This document shows positions 32,871 to 43,505 of a stretch of 64,000 nt of DNA, in pieces. Source of the stretch: Diphasiastrum complanatum. Its lineage: Eukaryota; Streptophyta; Lycopodiopsida; Lycopodiales; Lycopodiaceae. The DNA is taken from positions 73,154,919 through 73,218,918 of the forward strand of contig CM055096.1 in NCBI GenBank assembly GCA_029204225.1. Reading direction: 5' to 3'. The notes beneath the pieces are model-generated. The model saw only the letters and a list, made by a program, of their open reading frames with translations. It had not been told where the DNA came from and did not search any database. Made by a program: the position numbers and the translations under genes. Within the stretch, counting starts at the first letter, position 1; each line of letters begins with the position of its first letter.

Positions 32871-32960
32871 AATGGTACCGCTTTGGTACCACGGATTCCA
32901 GGGCGGTACCATTGATATGGTACCGGCGGTACCATACCAGCGGTACCAGGGGGTACTATG
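32871..32960. repeat. Right terminal inverted repeat of the hAT element with GGTACC array
   Basis: GGTACC at 32874, 32885, 32905, 32919, 32928 and 32942, then GGTACTATG at the end. Confidence 0.85.
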
Positions 32961-32968
32961 GTTAGTAT

Positions 32969-33395
32969 ATACTTCTATTAATATAAAACTATGATAATTT
33001 TGTAACATGTCACATAGAAGCTAATATATACTATCGATTCAAAACTATGAGAATTGCATGTCAAGTTGATGATGAATAATTTACAATGTGTCAAATAATA
33101 TGGAGCAGTAGGCTACTTTTTCCAATCATAGTCAATTCCAGTGTTTGCTTTATCGTTCTTTTATATTATCAATGGTACTATATATAGCAATGATGGTTGT
33201 TGGGAGGGCCATTAGCACAAATGCAATCGACCTGGGCAGCAAAAAACTTGGTTCTAGCTGGATTTTGTAAACGTATTTTTGTGTCATGTGAAAGTCCTTT
33301 TCTGAGTCGTTGGTACGGTTTTTGTGAGAGAATCTTTCTTTCGCTCTAGTGCGGTGTGGCGGTTTTTGTAATCTCTCTAAAACATGCAGGTATCG

Positions 33396-33400
<5 letters not shown>
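32969..33400. other. Gene-free spacer
   Basis: No coding region or repeat noticed. Confidence 0.4.

Positions 33401-33456
<56 letters not shown>
33401..33456. repeat. (TC)28 microsatellite
   Basis: Uninterrupted TC run. Confidence 0.97.
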
Positions 33457-33460
<4 letters not shown>

Positions 33461-34030
33461 CATTGCCTGAGGCTATACTATGTATAATTCAGCCCCCCAA
33501 AAAGCCCAAAAATACAGCGTGAGGACGATTCCTCCCCTGACAAATATTAAGAATAGATGCAGAGAAATTTAAGATTGATCAAAGTTTCTTATGTCAAAAT
33601 ATAGTTTGAATAGCATTAGAAGCTTGTTTAGCTCTTTGAAAAATCCAATAACTACCCATAATTTAAGTATAGATCATACATACGTTTCTTAATCCAAAAG
33701 CATGAGAAATGTCCCCCACCATATTTGAGGTGGATAGGAGTGTTTCCTATGGTAGCTACGACTAAGACTTGAATCTTGGTCTATGCTTGAACGTGACCTA
33801 CTCTATGTGCATTCTGATTTTGGCAGGCTTCTGCGCTTGGTGATTTGGGGATTTGGTCTTGACCGATTGTAGACATTGTGAATACTTTTAGTTGGTAGTC
33901 GTCCCTTTTGCTTTTAAGATTAAAAAAAGAAGAAGAGCAATTGCCATCAAGCTAATGAAGTATAAGCTAAAATGTGTATACAAGGTCATCTTATTATGTA
34001 AAATTTGATATCCTCCACCTAGCTATATAA
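33457..34030. other. Gene-free spacer
   Basis: AT-rich, no supported feature; ends at the LTR of copia D. Confidence 0.4.
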
Positions 34031-34346
34031 TGTTGGAAATGGGGAATCGGTTCAGTCGATCGGTATAAATTGAACAAAATTTGTATTACGGAGGGCCTAA
34101 AGATGTTTAATTTTTTTGCAAAATTTGTTTATGTTGATACAAAGCTATAGGTCATGTTATTAGAGGTAATTGAGGCGTCAAACATAGTCGTTATGTCTTC
34201 TAACATTTAGTTTGATCTCACAAATTTCGTGTAAAATTGTAGACTACAGACTTTACAACTGAAAGCTCATGTATTTCTATACAAAACTAGTAAGATAACA
34301 TGAACACATTGCATCATGAATTTTACTAATTTGTAAAATTCTAACA
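34031..34346 (-). repeat. 3' LTR of copia D (316 bp)
   Basis: The plus strand starts TGTTGGAAATGG and ends AAATTCTAACA, so the minus strand reads TGTTAG...CCAACA. A purine tract on the element strand (GGGGGAG, complement of 34347-34353) abuts it. Confidence 0.78.
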
Positions 34347-35780
34347 CTCCCCCTTAATTTGGGTCCTAGAAACTTTAAATATGTAAATTAAGCTTTGTGC
34401 ACAATTTGAGATTATTCTCTCAGCATTTAAGTCTTATTAAAAATATTTGCAGTCATGGTTCGTGTTTTGCAAAAATAAGACAAACTTCTTTGTTAAAGAC
34501 TTTTCTTTGACATAATGATAGACTTAATATGCTTGCTCCTAGGATGAAATCTAGGATTTAATGACAAAGTTTTGTCACAAAATAAGTGAATCAAATTGTT
34601 CTGAGTCTGTCCAATGTTGGATAGTAAGAGTATTAACCAAATTGCTTCCTTAGTTGCTTGCGTGACATTTAATGTATTTTGATTATGTGGAAGACAATGA
34701 TATTGAAGTCTGTTCTCGACTGTTCCAAGAACTATGACCATTATTGAACATGAAAACATAACCTGACATGGATTTTCTAGTATTGACATCACATGCCCAA
34801 TCAACATCAGTGAATCCTTCCATAACAGATTGTAATTCTACATTTGTATTGCCCTAACAAATGCACAGGTCTTTTGTTGCCTGCAGATATCTCCATACTC
34901 TGACTAGTGCCTTCCAATATTTAAGTCCAAGATTGGACATATATTGGCTCAAAGTACCGACTAAATGTGCAATGTTAAGTCTTGTACAAAATATTGCGTA
35001 CATTAAAGAACCAATCATAGATGGGAAATGATATTTCTTCATTTGTTCTTTTTCTTCATCGATTTGTGGGCACTGCTCCTTCGACAGTTTCAATCTTGCA
35101 ATTCAAGAAGTCATGCTTTGCCAATGAATTATAGATATATCTTTGTTGACTAATATAAATTAGTCTTTTTGGCCTTTCTCTGTGGATCTATATCCCGAGA
35201 TAGGATTGAGCCTTCCCAAGATCTATCATTTCAAATTCTTGAGATAGCATTCAGTTGGCATCTTTAACAATTTTGATGTCATTATTGAACAATAATGTAT
35301 CATCGACATATAATGTAATAATTACAAAAGACGTGCCAATGGCCTTTAAAATAAACATTAGAATCTGCAGAGCTAGGTATTTAACAAAAAAAAGTCTTGA
35401 TTATATGGAACTAGGCTATATAGGTGACTATTTCAGTCCACACAAGGCCTTATGGAATTTGCAGACCATGCACTCTTTGTCTTTTGAGTTCATAGACCTC
35501 AGGTTGTGCAATATAGATATATTCTTCCATAACTCCATTCAAAAATGCCATCTAGACATCCATTTGATGGATTTCTAGATTTGTTCTAGTTGTGTACAAT
35601 AACAGCCTAATAGAAGCATGCTTAACAACTAGACAATGTTTCAAAATAATTAACAGTTGAAACTTATGAAAAATCCTTTGTCGCGAGTCTTGCTTTCCTT
35701 ATTTCAATACTACCAATCTATCTTGTATTTGGTGTTAAAGACTCATTCATAGTTAATGACATTTCTATTCATCTATGAAT
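34347..35780 (-). pseudogene. Copia D: reverse transcriptase and RNase H remnant
   Basis: Minus strand: RNase H with SKHIKSIIM and NTRKSMSGYVF (34493-34790), KYHFPSMIGSLMYAIFCTRL and KYWKALVRVWRYLQATKD (34854-35040), YVDDTLLFNN near 35290, LEIHQMDV and AFLNGVMEE near 35530-35580, RT start region near 35700. Many stops and frameshifts. Upstream parts and the 5' LTR are missing. Confidence 0.85.
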
Positions 35781-35816
35781 TTGACTGAAGGAGCTCTATT
35801 TGTTATTAATCTATGC

Positions 35817-35899
35817 GGAAGAGCAGGTTCATGCTGTCACATAAGAGTAGGTTCAAGCTGTCACAGAAGAGTAGATTCAGGCTATCACGGAAGAGCAAG
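35817..35899 (+). repeat. 24-bp minisatellite, three and a half units
   Basis: Units at 35817, 35841, 35865 and partly 35889, consensus (G/A)(G/T)AAGAG(C/T)AGGTTCA.GCT(G/A)TCAC. The length is a multiple of three; one frame reads variants of EEQVQAIT between stops, as if once part of a coding repeat. Confidence 0.85.
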
Positions 35900-37905
35900 T
35901 ATTGAGTGTGGTTTGACACTCAAAAATTATACCTTCCAACAGGTGATTAGAATGAGATCTCTAACACATATAGTGAGAGCCCTAATTAGCACATGGTGGA
36001 CTTCTAAATGTGATTGGACCCTTGATAATGAATCTCAAAATGTTACTGGTCCTCATGGTGCAATAGGATGAGATTGATGGAGTGAGATGCACCAATTGCA
36101 TTTTTTGCATTCTTAGGACATGTGATAGCTCTCCAAATAGCTTGAGATTGGTTTCAAAAAGTCTGAGTCAATCAACACTTTGGAATAAGGAATATATAGA
36201 ACGAGATAGAACAAAGAAAGATCGTGAATGAACCGTATAAGGAATAATGTGAAAATAAGAGAAAGCTAGTAAGCAATATTCATGCATTAAGACATTTGGA
36301 ATGATCCTTAAAAGATTAAATAACAAAACTATAGTATTACACTGATTAAAAGCATTCAAGTGTTGTACAGACTTCTCATATCAGTTCGAAGATTGATAAT
36401 ATAGTATTGAGATGACTGAGACTATTGTGCAGACACTCGATACTGTTTTGCTACGTCTCTACTTATCTGATGAATTTGATTGTATTACTTGAGCATATTA
36501 TGCTCTTGCTCTGATTCTATACATGTATAAATATAGAACATCACTTGTTTGACAAGTACTTGGAGATCATGATTGTTGCTTAAGTTTGATACTAAAGGTG
36601 GTACTTTGATATACCAAATATTAACTTTGATTTATTGTACTTTGTACAAGCAACAATAGACATTTGACATAGATGCTAGAATCATATATGAGTTTTGTCA
36701 TTCGCGACCTTGTGAGATTTTTTCGTGTATTTTTGCAATCTGTCTCATATTTATTTTTGTAGATGGTGCTTCAAATTATAATGTTGAACCTTTCGATTGA
36801 CTATTTAATTTAGACTCAATTTTAAAATGTTGAACCTTTCAGTTGATTATTAGATTGGGCAGAGAAAGAGCTCCATTTTGAGTGACAACATGAAATAAAA
36901 TTCCAACATAAATTTCATTGAATTCTGACATTTAGGAAAACTCCTACATTAAACACATGTTAAAATATCTCAACAGATTTTAAAATATTGTCTGTCAAAA
37001 AACCACAATAGATGTCTGAATCTAACACTGTAGGGTTTTGTCAGAATTCAGTCATTAAGAGAATCCTAAAAAAATGTGACATTTGCAAAATTGGATATCA
37101 AAATTCAACATTTGTTTACTTTCATTGGAGTTTGATGTTCATAACATGTTCATGACAAAACATACTACTTTATGTTTATTGGTACAAATAGAGTTTGAAA
37201 AATCAGAACATACCTCAATGCGCAATTAGGTAGCCGGTTCGTGGAAACTCTAGTCATGAACCTTGTAGCAAAAATCAGAGCCAGGCATGTTGACGCAGTT
37301 TTCTCCGCATTACGCGTGTCCAATCGAATTAGTGTAAAAAGAGAAAATAAAAAAAATAAAATATTCTGGAATATGAATGGTGTGATTGAAATGTTAACGG
37401 TTCAATTGAGAAAAAAACTAAATCGAAAATCTGTAAAAAAAACAGGCCAGAAAGATACAATGGCTAAAAAAATCAGCAACCCATCACTCACACCAAGCCC
37501 TCAAGCAAACCATCCCACTCATTCAAGATATAAGCCTACTAGTATGACAATGGACTACAACCAACCAACCAACCCTCACCATGAAATCACTCTCACCAAT
37601 CATTCCTCTCAACAAAAGCAAGTAAACATCCTCTTCAAGTAATTTGAGACACTCAACTATGAACTCACACTAGTAATGAGGTCCAAGCAATCAACACAAG
37701 CAACCACAATCTCTCAACTCCTCAATATGAGCAAGCAAACATAGTAAGTAACATCACTCCCAAACCACAAGACAACTACAACTCTCAACTCTCAAACATA
37801 CCCACTCCTAAAAATACTAACACACAAAAGTACTAACATACACAAGTACCAACATTTTAACAACCCTAACATAAAGCACCACCATTCACAATCACTTACA
37901 CCAAA
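35900..37905. other. Gene-free stretch
   Basis: No recognisable protein. A short reading at 35900-36070 may continue an old coding unit but has no family. 37500-37900 is rich in CAA/ACTC low-complexity sequence and leads into copia E. Confidence 0.4.
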
Positions 37906-38553
37906 ATGGAACTAACTTCCAAGCATCCTCAAGCAGGCAAGTTCTCATCAAAAAGACTCTCAACCAACATCACATCAAAACTATCACATCAAACTCATCA
38001 AACTCTCCACTCTCAACTTAGCAACTATCCGGTTCCAGCACCACAACAGCTGATGTACTTCATGAAGTCTCTACCTGCGTCCTATCAGCCATTGAGAATG
38101 CTCATACTGAGCCTATCAGATATGACATTCGAGAGAGAAATCTGTCTTGTCACTGATGAGAGACTGATGAGGGATGAAGGAGAAGGAAGCAGTGATCAAG
38201 AAAAAGCTCTTTTCACAAAGGGAAGGAAGAAGAACAAGAACAAGCCCAGATTCGACAAGACGAACACAAAGTCTTCGAGCAGAGGCAACGACAACCAACA
38301 ATTTTTTTCATGTGATCACTGTCACAAACCAGGACACACAGCCAATAGATGCTGGTTCAATCCAACGATAGCTTGCATGCACTACAAGAAGAAGGGGCAC
38401 TCTGCATATGATTGCAGATTCAACCTAAAAAGAAAGAACAAAGCTGACAAAGCGAATGTTGTAGAGTCATCCAAGGATGCAAACAATGGTGATGAGGCTT
38501 TTATGATATTCGATGAAGTTCAACAAGCTACATTGAACAAGACTACGATGTAG
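37906..38553 (+). pseudogene. Copia E Gag with two zinc knuckles
   Basis: 215 open codons. The first ~45 residues are low-complexity and not gag-like. Gag homology starts with LMYFMKSLPASYQPLRMLIL and runs through EREICLVTDERLMRDEGEG. Knuckle 1 is CDHCHKPGHTANRC (intact, C-x2-C-x4-H-x4-C). Knuckle 2, CMHYKKKGHSAYDC, has Tyr where the second Cys should be. The frame ends at TAG 38551; protease follows in another frame. Confidence 0.82.
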
Positions 38554-39045
38554 TCATTGATTCCGGAGCGACCTCACACATCGCTTGCAACAAAAGAATC
38601 TTGATCGACTACAGAGAACTCGAGAATAATAGAGTAGTGATTCTAGGCAATGGAAGCCGACACGATGTCAAGGGCATCGGGACTCTACAGCTGCGAACAT
38701 TGTCAGGTCAAGCAGAGCTGCCAGGAGCACTCTACATACCTTCACTATGAAGAGATATGCTATCAGTCTCCAAGATGGCAGATCTTGGAATTCGAGTTCT
38801 ATTCGATGGCAATATATGTCGGATGATCGAGAAAACAACAAACAAGTTGCTGACAGTTGAATGTAGAGAAGGTAATCTCTACCAAGCCAAGATAATCAGC
38901 AATCTTGATAGCATACTAAATGCATCAGAAGACGAAGATCAACTCTGGCACAAAAGAATGTATCATCTGAACATGAGGAGTCTCTATGACATGAGCAAGA
39001 AATACACTGGTCACAGGTCTAAAAGTATCCAGACTCGATACTGAG
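38554..39045 (+). pseudogene. Copia E protease and GAG-pre-integrase segment
   Basis: Protease motif VIDSGATSHIACNKR at about 38555-38600 with the catalytic Asp kept, then GALYIPSL, a stop, MLSVSKMADLGIRVLF, and the GAG-pre-integrase signature LWHKRMYHLNMRSLYDM near 38945-38995. Ends at the internal deletion. Confidence 0.85.
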
Positions 39046-40048
39046 TTCTACGAAGCCTACAATGTCTATATAAAAAAAGTAGAAAGAAATTATGTAATTT
39101 TGACTATTTTTGTGGATGACTCCCTAATGATAGGAAACTCCTCGATGCTAATTAAGAAAACGAAGAGTCAGATTTTCAAAAGTTATGAAATCACAGATCT
39201 AGGAGAAGCAACAAAGTGCCTTAAGCTAGATATCAGAAGAGATCAAATAAGAAGAGAAATGCATCTGAGTCAGTCAGAGTACGCCCGGAAAGTGATGAAG
39301 CAGTATCGAATGATGGACTGCAAAGAAAAAGCCACACCAATGATAGTTGGAGCCAGACTAACGAAGCAGGCCCAGAAACCATGAGGAGAGACATAAGATG
39401 AAAGGTGTACCCTACCAAAACCTGATCGGTAGTTTGATGTACCTCACAATTTGTACGAGACCCGATTTGGCTTTCTCTGTCTATGCTTTAAGCCAATTCT
39501 CTTCGAATTTTGGCATGGCGCATTGGCAAATGGCGAAACAAATTTTGCAATATTTGAAGGGTACCCATAACATGGGATTAACCTACAAAGCAGACAAAGA
39601 AGACAAATGATTCGAGATGCACCACTATAGTGATGCAAGCTGGGCAAGCTGCAAAGATGACAACAAGTCCGTGACAAGAGGATGTTCGATAGCGTGCGAA
39701 GCAGCAATCAGCTGGACATGCAAGAAGCAAACCTTGGTGGCTCAATCCTCATGCAAAGCTGAATATGTCACAGCTTCAAAGATGGCAAACGAGGTAGTAT
39801 GGTTGCAGATGATGTTGGAGGCAATTGGCATACCACAAGGAGAACCATGCACATTAATGATGGATTTTCAAAGTGCCATATATCTATCTCAAGGTCCTAT
39901 TTTTCATTCAAAGACAAAACATATACCTCTGAAGTACCATCATATTCCAGACTTGATCTCGAAGGGAGAGCTCAAGATTCAGTACATCTGCTCACAAAGC
40001 CGCTTGACAAACCATTTTTTGCAAGGCAAAGAAAGACAATTGGATTAA
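39046..40048 (+). pseudogene. Copia E late reverse transcriptase and RNase H
   Basis: RT: ILTIFVDDSLMIGN (FVDD in place of YVDD) and ITDLGEATKCLKLDIRRD; stop at 39382; then VPYQNLIGSLMYLTICTRPD; stop at 39608; RNase H with HHYSDASWASCKDDNKSVTR, QSSCKAEYVTASKMANE and SKTKHIPLKYHHIPDLI. Only three or four lesions. Confidence 0.88.
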
Positions 40049-40078
40049 ATATACAAAGTTGCAAGGTTCAAGAGGGAG

Positions 40079-40688
40079 TGTCAGAAATTGTGAACTCCTG
40101 CAACTTTGTCGCAAAGGTGACGAAGCGAAACGAAACGAAGGTCGAAGGGCGAACATACCCCGAAGGTCGGAAAACATGAAACGAAAGACACGAAACGAAG
40201 ACGAAAGAAAACAATTTGCACTGCCAACTGGCAGCTCGACGAGCGTGGTGTATTGTACTTCACACTCAGCTAAAAGGATTAGCGATAACAGAGAATAACT
40301 AGCTAGTTGATTAGCGTTGACTTGTCTTGTAATTCCCTGTTTAGCTGTCTTGTAAACTCCACACAGTGGAGATTCTGATCAATACGAAATAGATGATAGA
40401 GAGATGAAAATAGAGAGAATAGTTGTGCATGAAAGTCTACCAACGAGCAGAACACAACGATTGAGCTGAGTGTCAGGCCACCAATGAGCGAGACATTGAC
40501 CAACTCACTCGAATCTCAAAAACAGATAATACAATTGCTCTCTTCTCCATCTCATTGTTCTCGTCATCTTGATTGCTCGAATATTTATGTTCTGTGATCT
40601 GTAGTCATTTGCCTAGGATCTTGAAATTTTTCGCAAGAGAAAACCAAACGAATGCGAATAGAATCAGATTCGCGACAGATTTCTGACA
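40079..40688 (+). repeat. 3' LTR of copia E (610 bp)
   Basis: Starts TGTCAGAAATTG after the purine tract CAAGAGGGAG and ends ATTTCTGACA, so the ends form a 10-bp inverted repeat. Contains the ACGAAACGAA-rich stretch at 40125-40215. Confidence 0.88.
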
Positions 40689-41593
40689 AGGAATACTAGC
40701 TAATACTATCAAGTAGAAACTGTGTAAGCCTCATGGTGAATCTCGAAAGATGGAATGACCATGTAGGAACTAGTATTTTTAGGCAAAATAATAAATGCAA
40801 GTAGGCCCCTCTTAGAAAAGTAGAGTGAGCCACCTTTTGATGGTGACATCTAATGGAGAGCATAATTTCACTTGTAATTTGTGTAATGTGGAAATGCCAC
40901 TAGGATGCCACCTAAGAAGCTCTCTTGCTTATTTAAGAGACTCCCCCTTTATAGAAGGGAAGATTTTGTAAATGTATCTACTCCATGCTGAAATGAGAAT
41001 AACTTCCATGAGTTTGATGCATTCTTGAGCTCCTTGATCATTCTTGTTTCTTGAGTGATGCATTAATGATCTTGCCCTTCCATTCCCTTTGTGTGTGGTT
41101 GTGGATTGTAGTTGTGGATTAAATTTCTTGTTTTCTTGTGAATTAATATAGGATATCAGCATTCAGGTAAACTAAATAAGCTGGATTTGTGGTGTAGATC
41201 TTGCATATCCTCTTACAATCCAGTTCTTGATGTTCTTGGGCTATCCAAGAATCAAGAAATGAGTGGTTTTTTATCCTTGGACTGTCAAAATGTTGTCTAG
41301 TTTAAATAGTTTCTTGTTTCCTGTTTTGGTGGAGTAATGTAGGTTGCAAGCATCCAAGAGATTTGTAGCCAATAATGTGGTATAGATCTTGCAAATTCAT
41401 TTACGTTTTGGTTTCTTGAGTTTTTTGGAAAATTCAAGAACCAAGAAAATGGAGCTTCTTGATTCTTGAATGCTTGGAGTTAGTTTTCTTGTTTTTCATG
41501 AGAAATGTGGCATGATAGGCTAGTTTTTTGATCTTGCAGTTTAGTTTCTATTTTGCAATGATCCGTTCTAGCATTCTATTTTTAAGTGCCATA
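40689..41593. repeat. Left arm of a ~900-bp inverted repeat
   Basis: Matches the reverse complement of 49784-50684, by eye about 95% identical with few short gaps. It begins one base after the end of copia E's LTR, so E probably cut off its outer end. Features such as GCTTATTTAAGAGACTCCCC and ATGCTGAAATGAGAATAACT resemble the promoter and leader part of an LTR; no TG...CA ends are visible. Confidence 0.9.
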
Positions 41594-41616
41594 GGAATGC
41601 CCAACCGTGTTTCAAG

Positions 41617-41849
41617 AAGAGCTGTTTTTGGGCATTCTCGGTGTGCTTGCATGGTAGAATGATTGCAAAAGAGTGTTCGAAATTTGAGTATCCATGACAG
41701 GTAGAACCATACTACAACCTCGAGAGTCTACTGCTTGATCTGGGCATTGAACCAAATCGAAATAATCAAGAACACGCCCAGCTAACAACCAAAACGGAGG
41801 TAGCATAAATTATAACAAGAAGCAAACAAGCAAAACCAGTAGATTGACA
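41617..41849. repeat. Direct repeat X, left copy
   Basis: AAGAGCTGTTTTTGGGCATT... matches 50974-51224 in the same orientation, the right copy having a small insertion near 51029. X follows the left arm on the inner side but lies outside the right arm, so a simple inversion does not explain the block. Confidence 0.8.
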
Positions 41850-42012
41850 TAGAAAGAAGATAATCATTAGAAAAAACAAGATAATCATTAAGAAACCTCA
41901 TAGTCTCTGCTGACAGGTAGAAGGAATAGAAAACCCCTTAACAGTCTAAGGAAAGAACAAGAAGTAAACCACCAACAGACTGTAACAATAACAAGATGCG
42001 AGAAAGAAAAAA

Positions 42013-42201
42013 TCAGTAGACAGAGAAAGAATCTGTCAATATTTGGCACCGTTGCCACTTGAACTCAGACGTGTAATATTCAACCAAGATCTCAACGACT
42101 GATGCCACAATGTCATTTCTCAGATCCCTGCAAACACACTTCCAATCTTTCAACACATCTGAGTTTCTACAGACCCTATAATACTTTGTATTCTGCACCA
42201 T
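42013..42201 (-). CDS. Small ORF of unknown function, copy 1 (possible captured exon)
   Basis: 62 codons containing WKCVCRDLRNDIVASVVE and FKWQRCQILTDSF. It looks protein-like and the same ORF is kept in the second tandem unit at 42611, with a handful of amino-acid changes. No family recognised. It may be a captured host exon or an old transposon protein piece. Confidence 0.3.
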   Translation of the reverse strand: MVQNTKYYRVCRNSDVLKDWKCVCRDLRNDIVASVVEILVEYYTSEFKWQRCQILTDSFSVY

Positions 42202-42610
42202 TCTTGATCTTCAATCAAGAGCATAAACCTGTCACAGAGCTTCATTGTCAACAGTCCTCGATGAGCAACATTCCTTGTTTTGAGTTTCGTAGTCCATTTC
42301 CCACCTTTTGCAAGCATGAGTCATGCACTAACCTGATCTGGGCATTGAGCCAAATCGAAATAATCAAGAGCACGCCCAGCTAACAACCAAAACGGAGGTA
42401 GCATAAGCTATAACAAGAAGCAAACAAGCAAAACCAGTAGATTGTCAGAGAAAGAAGATAATCATTAGAAAAAACAAGATAATCATGAAGAAAGCTCATA
42501 GTCTCTGCTGACAGGTAGAAGGAATAGAAAACCCCTTAACAGCCTGAGGAAAGAACAAGAAGTAAACCACCAACAGACTGTAACAATAACAAGATGCGAG
42601 AAAGAAAAAA

Positions 42611-42799
42611 TCAGTAGACAGAAAAAGAATCTGTCAATATTTGGCACCGTTGCCACTTGAACTCAGACGTGTAACATTCAACCAAGCTCTCAACGACTGA
42701 TGCCACAATGTCATTGCTCAGGTCCCTGCAAACACACTTCCAATCTTTCAACACATCTGAGTTTCTACAGACCCTGTAATACTTTGTATTTTGAACCAT
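42611..42799 (-). CDS. Small ORF of unknown function, copy 2
   Basis: Counterpart of the ORF at 42013, same length and frame. Differences include RNDI to SNDI, EIL to ESL and EYY to ECY. No further assignment possible. Confidence 0.3.
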   Translation of the reverse strand: MVQNTKYYRVCRNSDVLKDWKCVCRDLSNDIVASVVESLVECYTSEFKWQRCQILTDSFSVY

Positions 42800-42932
42800 T
42801 CTTGATCTTCAATCTAGAGCATAAACCTATCACAGATCTTCATTGTCAACAGTCCTCGATGAGCAGCATTCCTTGTTTTGAGTTTCGTAGTCCATTCCCC
42901 ACCTTTTGCAGACATGAGTCATGCACTAACCA

Positions 42933-43505
42933 GCTCACATTTCACTCCATTCTCACATGGACCACATGCACCCCTTCATCAGGTAACACTCAGACACAGC
43001 TCTTGCATCCACCCAACTCCTTTTAACTCCTGACCAGACTAACCAACCTGCCTTCTCCTCCAGCCAAGCCACACACACCTTCTTCGCTCCTTCACCATCA
43101 GCTGACCGAGCCCACATGACTTGCAAGAAACACGATCTCCCCACGGCCCTCCTAGCACGCGAAACCTGTAAAACGATCTATAACCACGGCTCTACAAGGA
43201 AAACAAAACAGACACACGCTCTCCAAACCATCTATCGCCATGGCCCTGCAAACAGACGAAAATGATCTACAATCCAAAAGCCCTGCAAGCTAACAAGCCC
43301 CTGGATACTCCTACTGGACCGAGCCCAACATCCTTCATCTCCATGCACCTGACACCTTCCTTCCCCCCTGCCCAAGCCTCCTCAGCCTACTGCCTGCACA
43401 CTCCCTTCCTCCCCTCATGTAGTCTCCATCACTATTTGCACAACCCCTGCCTCACACTACTCTCCCTGACCACTCCTACCACAACGACCTTCATGCTCCA
43501 TTCCC
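42933..43505. other. Gene-free C-rich stretch
   Basis: Rich in C and CT with no recognisable protein; leads into the minisatellite. Confidence 0.4.

Larger units (their letters stand above)
27503..32960 (+). mobile_element. hAT superfamily DNA transposon, 5.46 kb
   Basis: Bounded by GTTAGTAT on both sides. The termini are imperfect inverted repeats starting CATAG (left CATAGGTCCCGCGGTACTGG; right, reverse complement, CATAGTACCCCCTGGTACCG). GGTACC is repeated just inside both ends: 27537 and 27545 on the left, six copies in 32874-32947 on the right. These are likely transposase-binding sites (inference). Internally it carries a BED finger/DUF659-type transposase with the hAT C-terminal region, broken by frameshifts and stops, then a low-complexity region with an AT-hook. 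The ends look sound, so it might still be mobilised by an intact relative. Confidence 0.92.
37906..40688 (+). mobile_element. Copia E: internally deleted element with 3' LTR
   Basis: Plus strand: partial gag, protease, GAG-pre-integrase, then a direct jump to late RT, RNase H, purine tract and a complete 3' LTR. The 5' LTR, primer site and gag N-terminus are missing, as are integrase and the first part of RT. The break lies near 39040. Non-functional. Confidence 0.85.
41737..42932. repeat. 598-bp tandem duplication
   Basis: Unit 1 41737-42334 and unit 2 42335-42932, both beginning GATCTGGGCATTGA(A/G)CC; they are highly similar with scattered substitutions. Each holds a 62-codon minus-strand ORF (42013-42201, 42611-42799). 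Confidence 0.93.

Noticed and set aside
36509-36525. Degenerate copia primer-binding site near 36.5 kb (GCTCTGATTCTA)
   Set aside because: Only the first nine bases fit and no LTR edge adjoins it.
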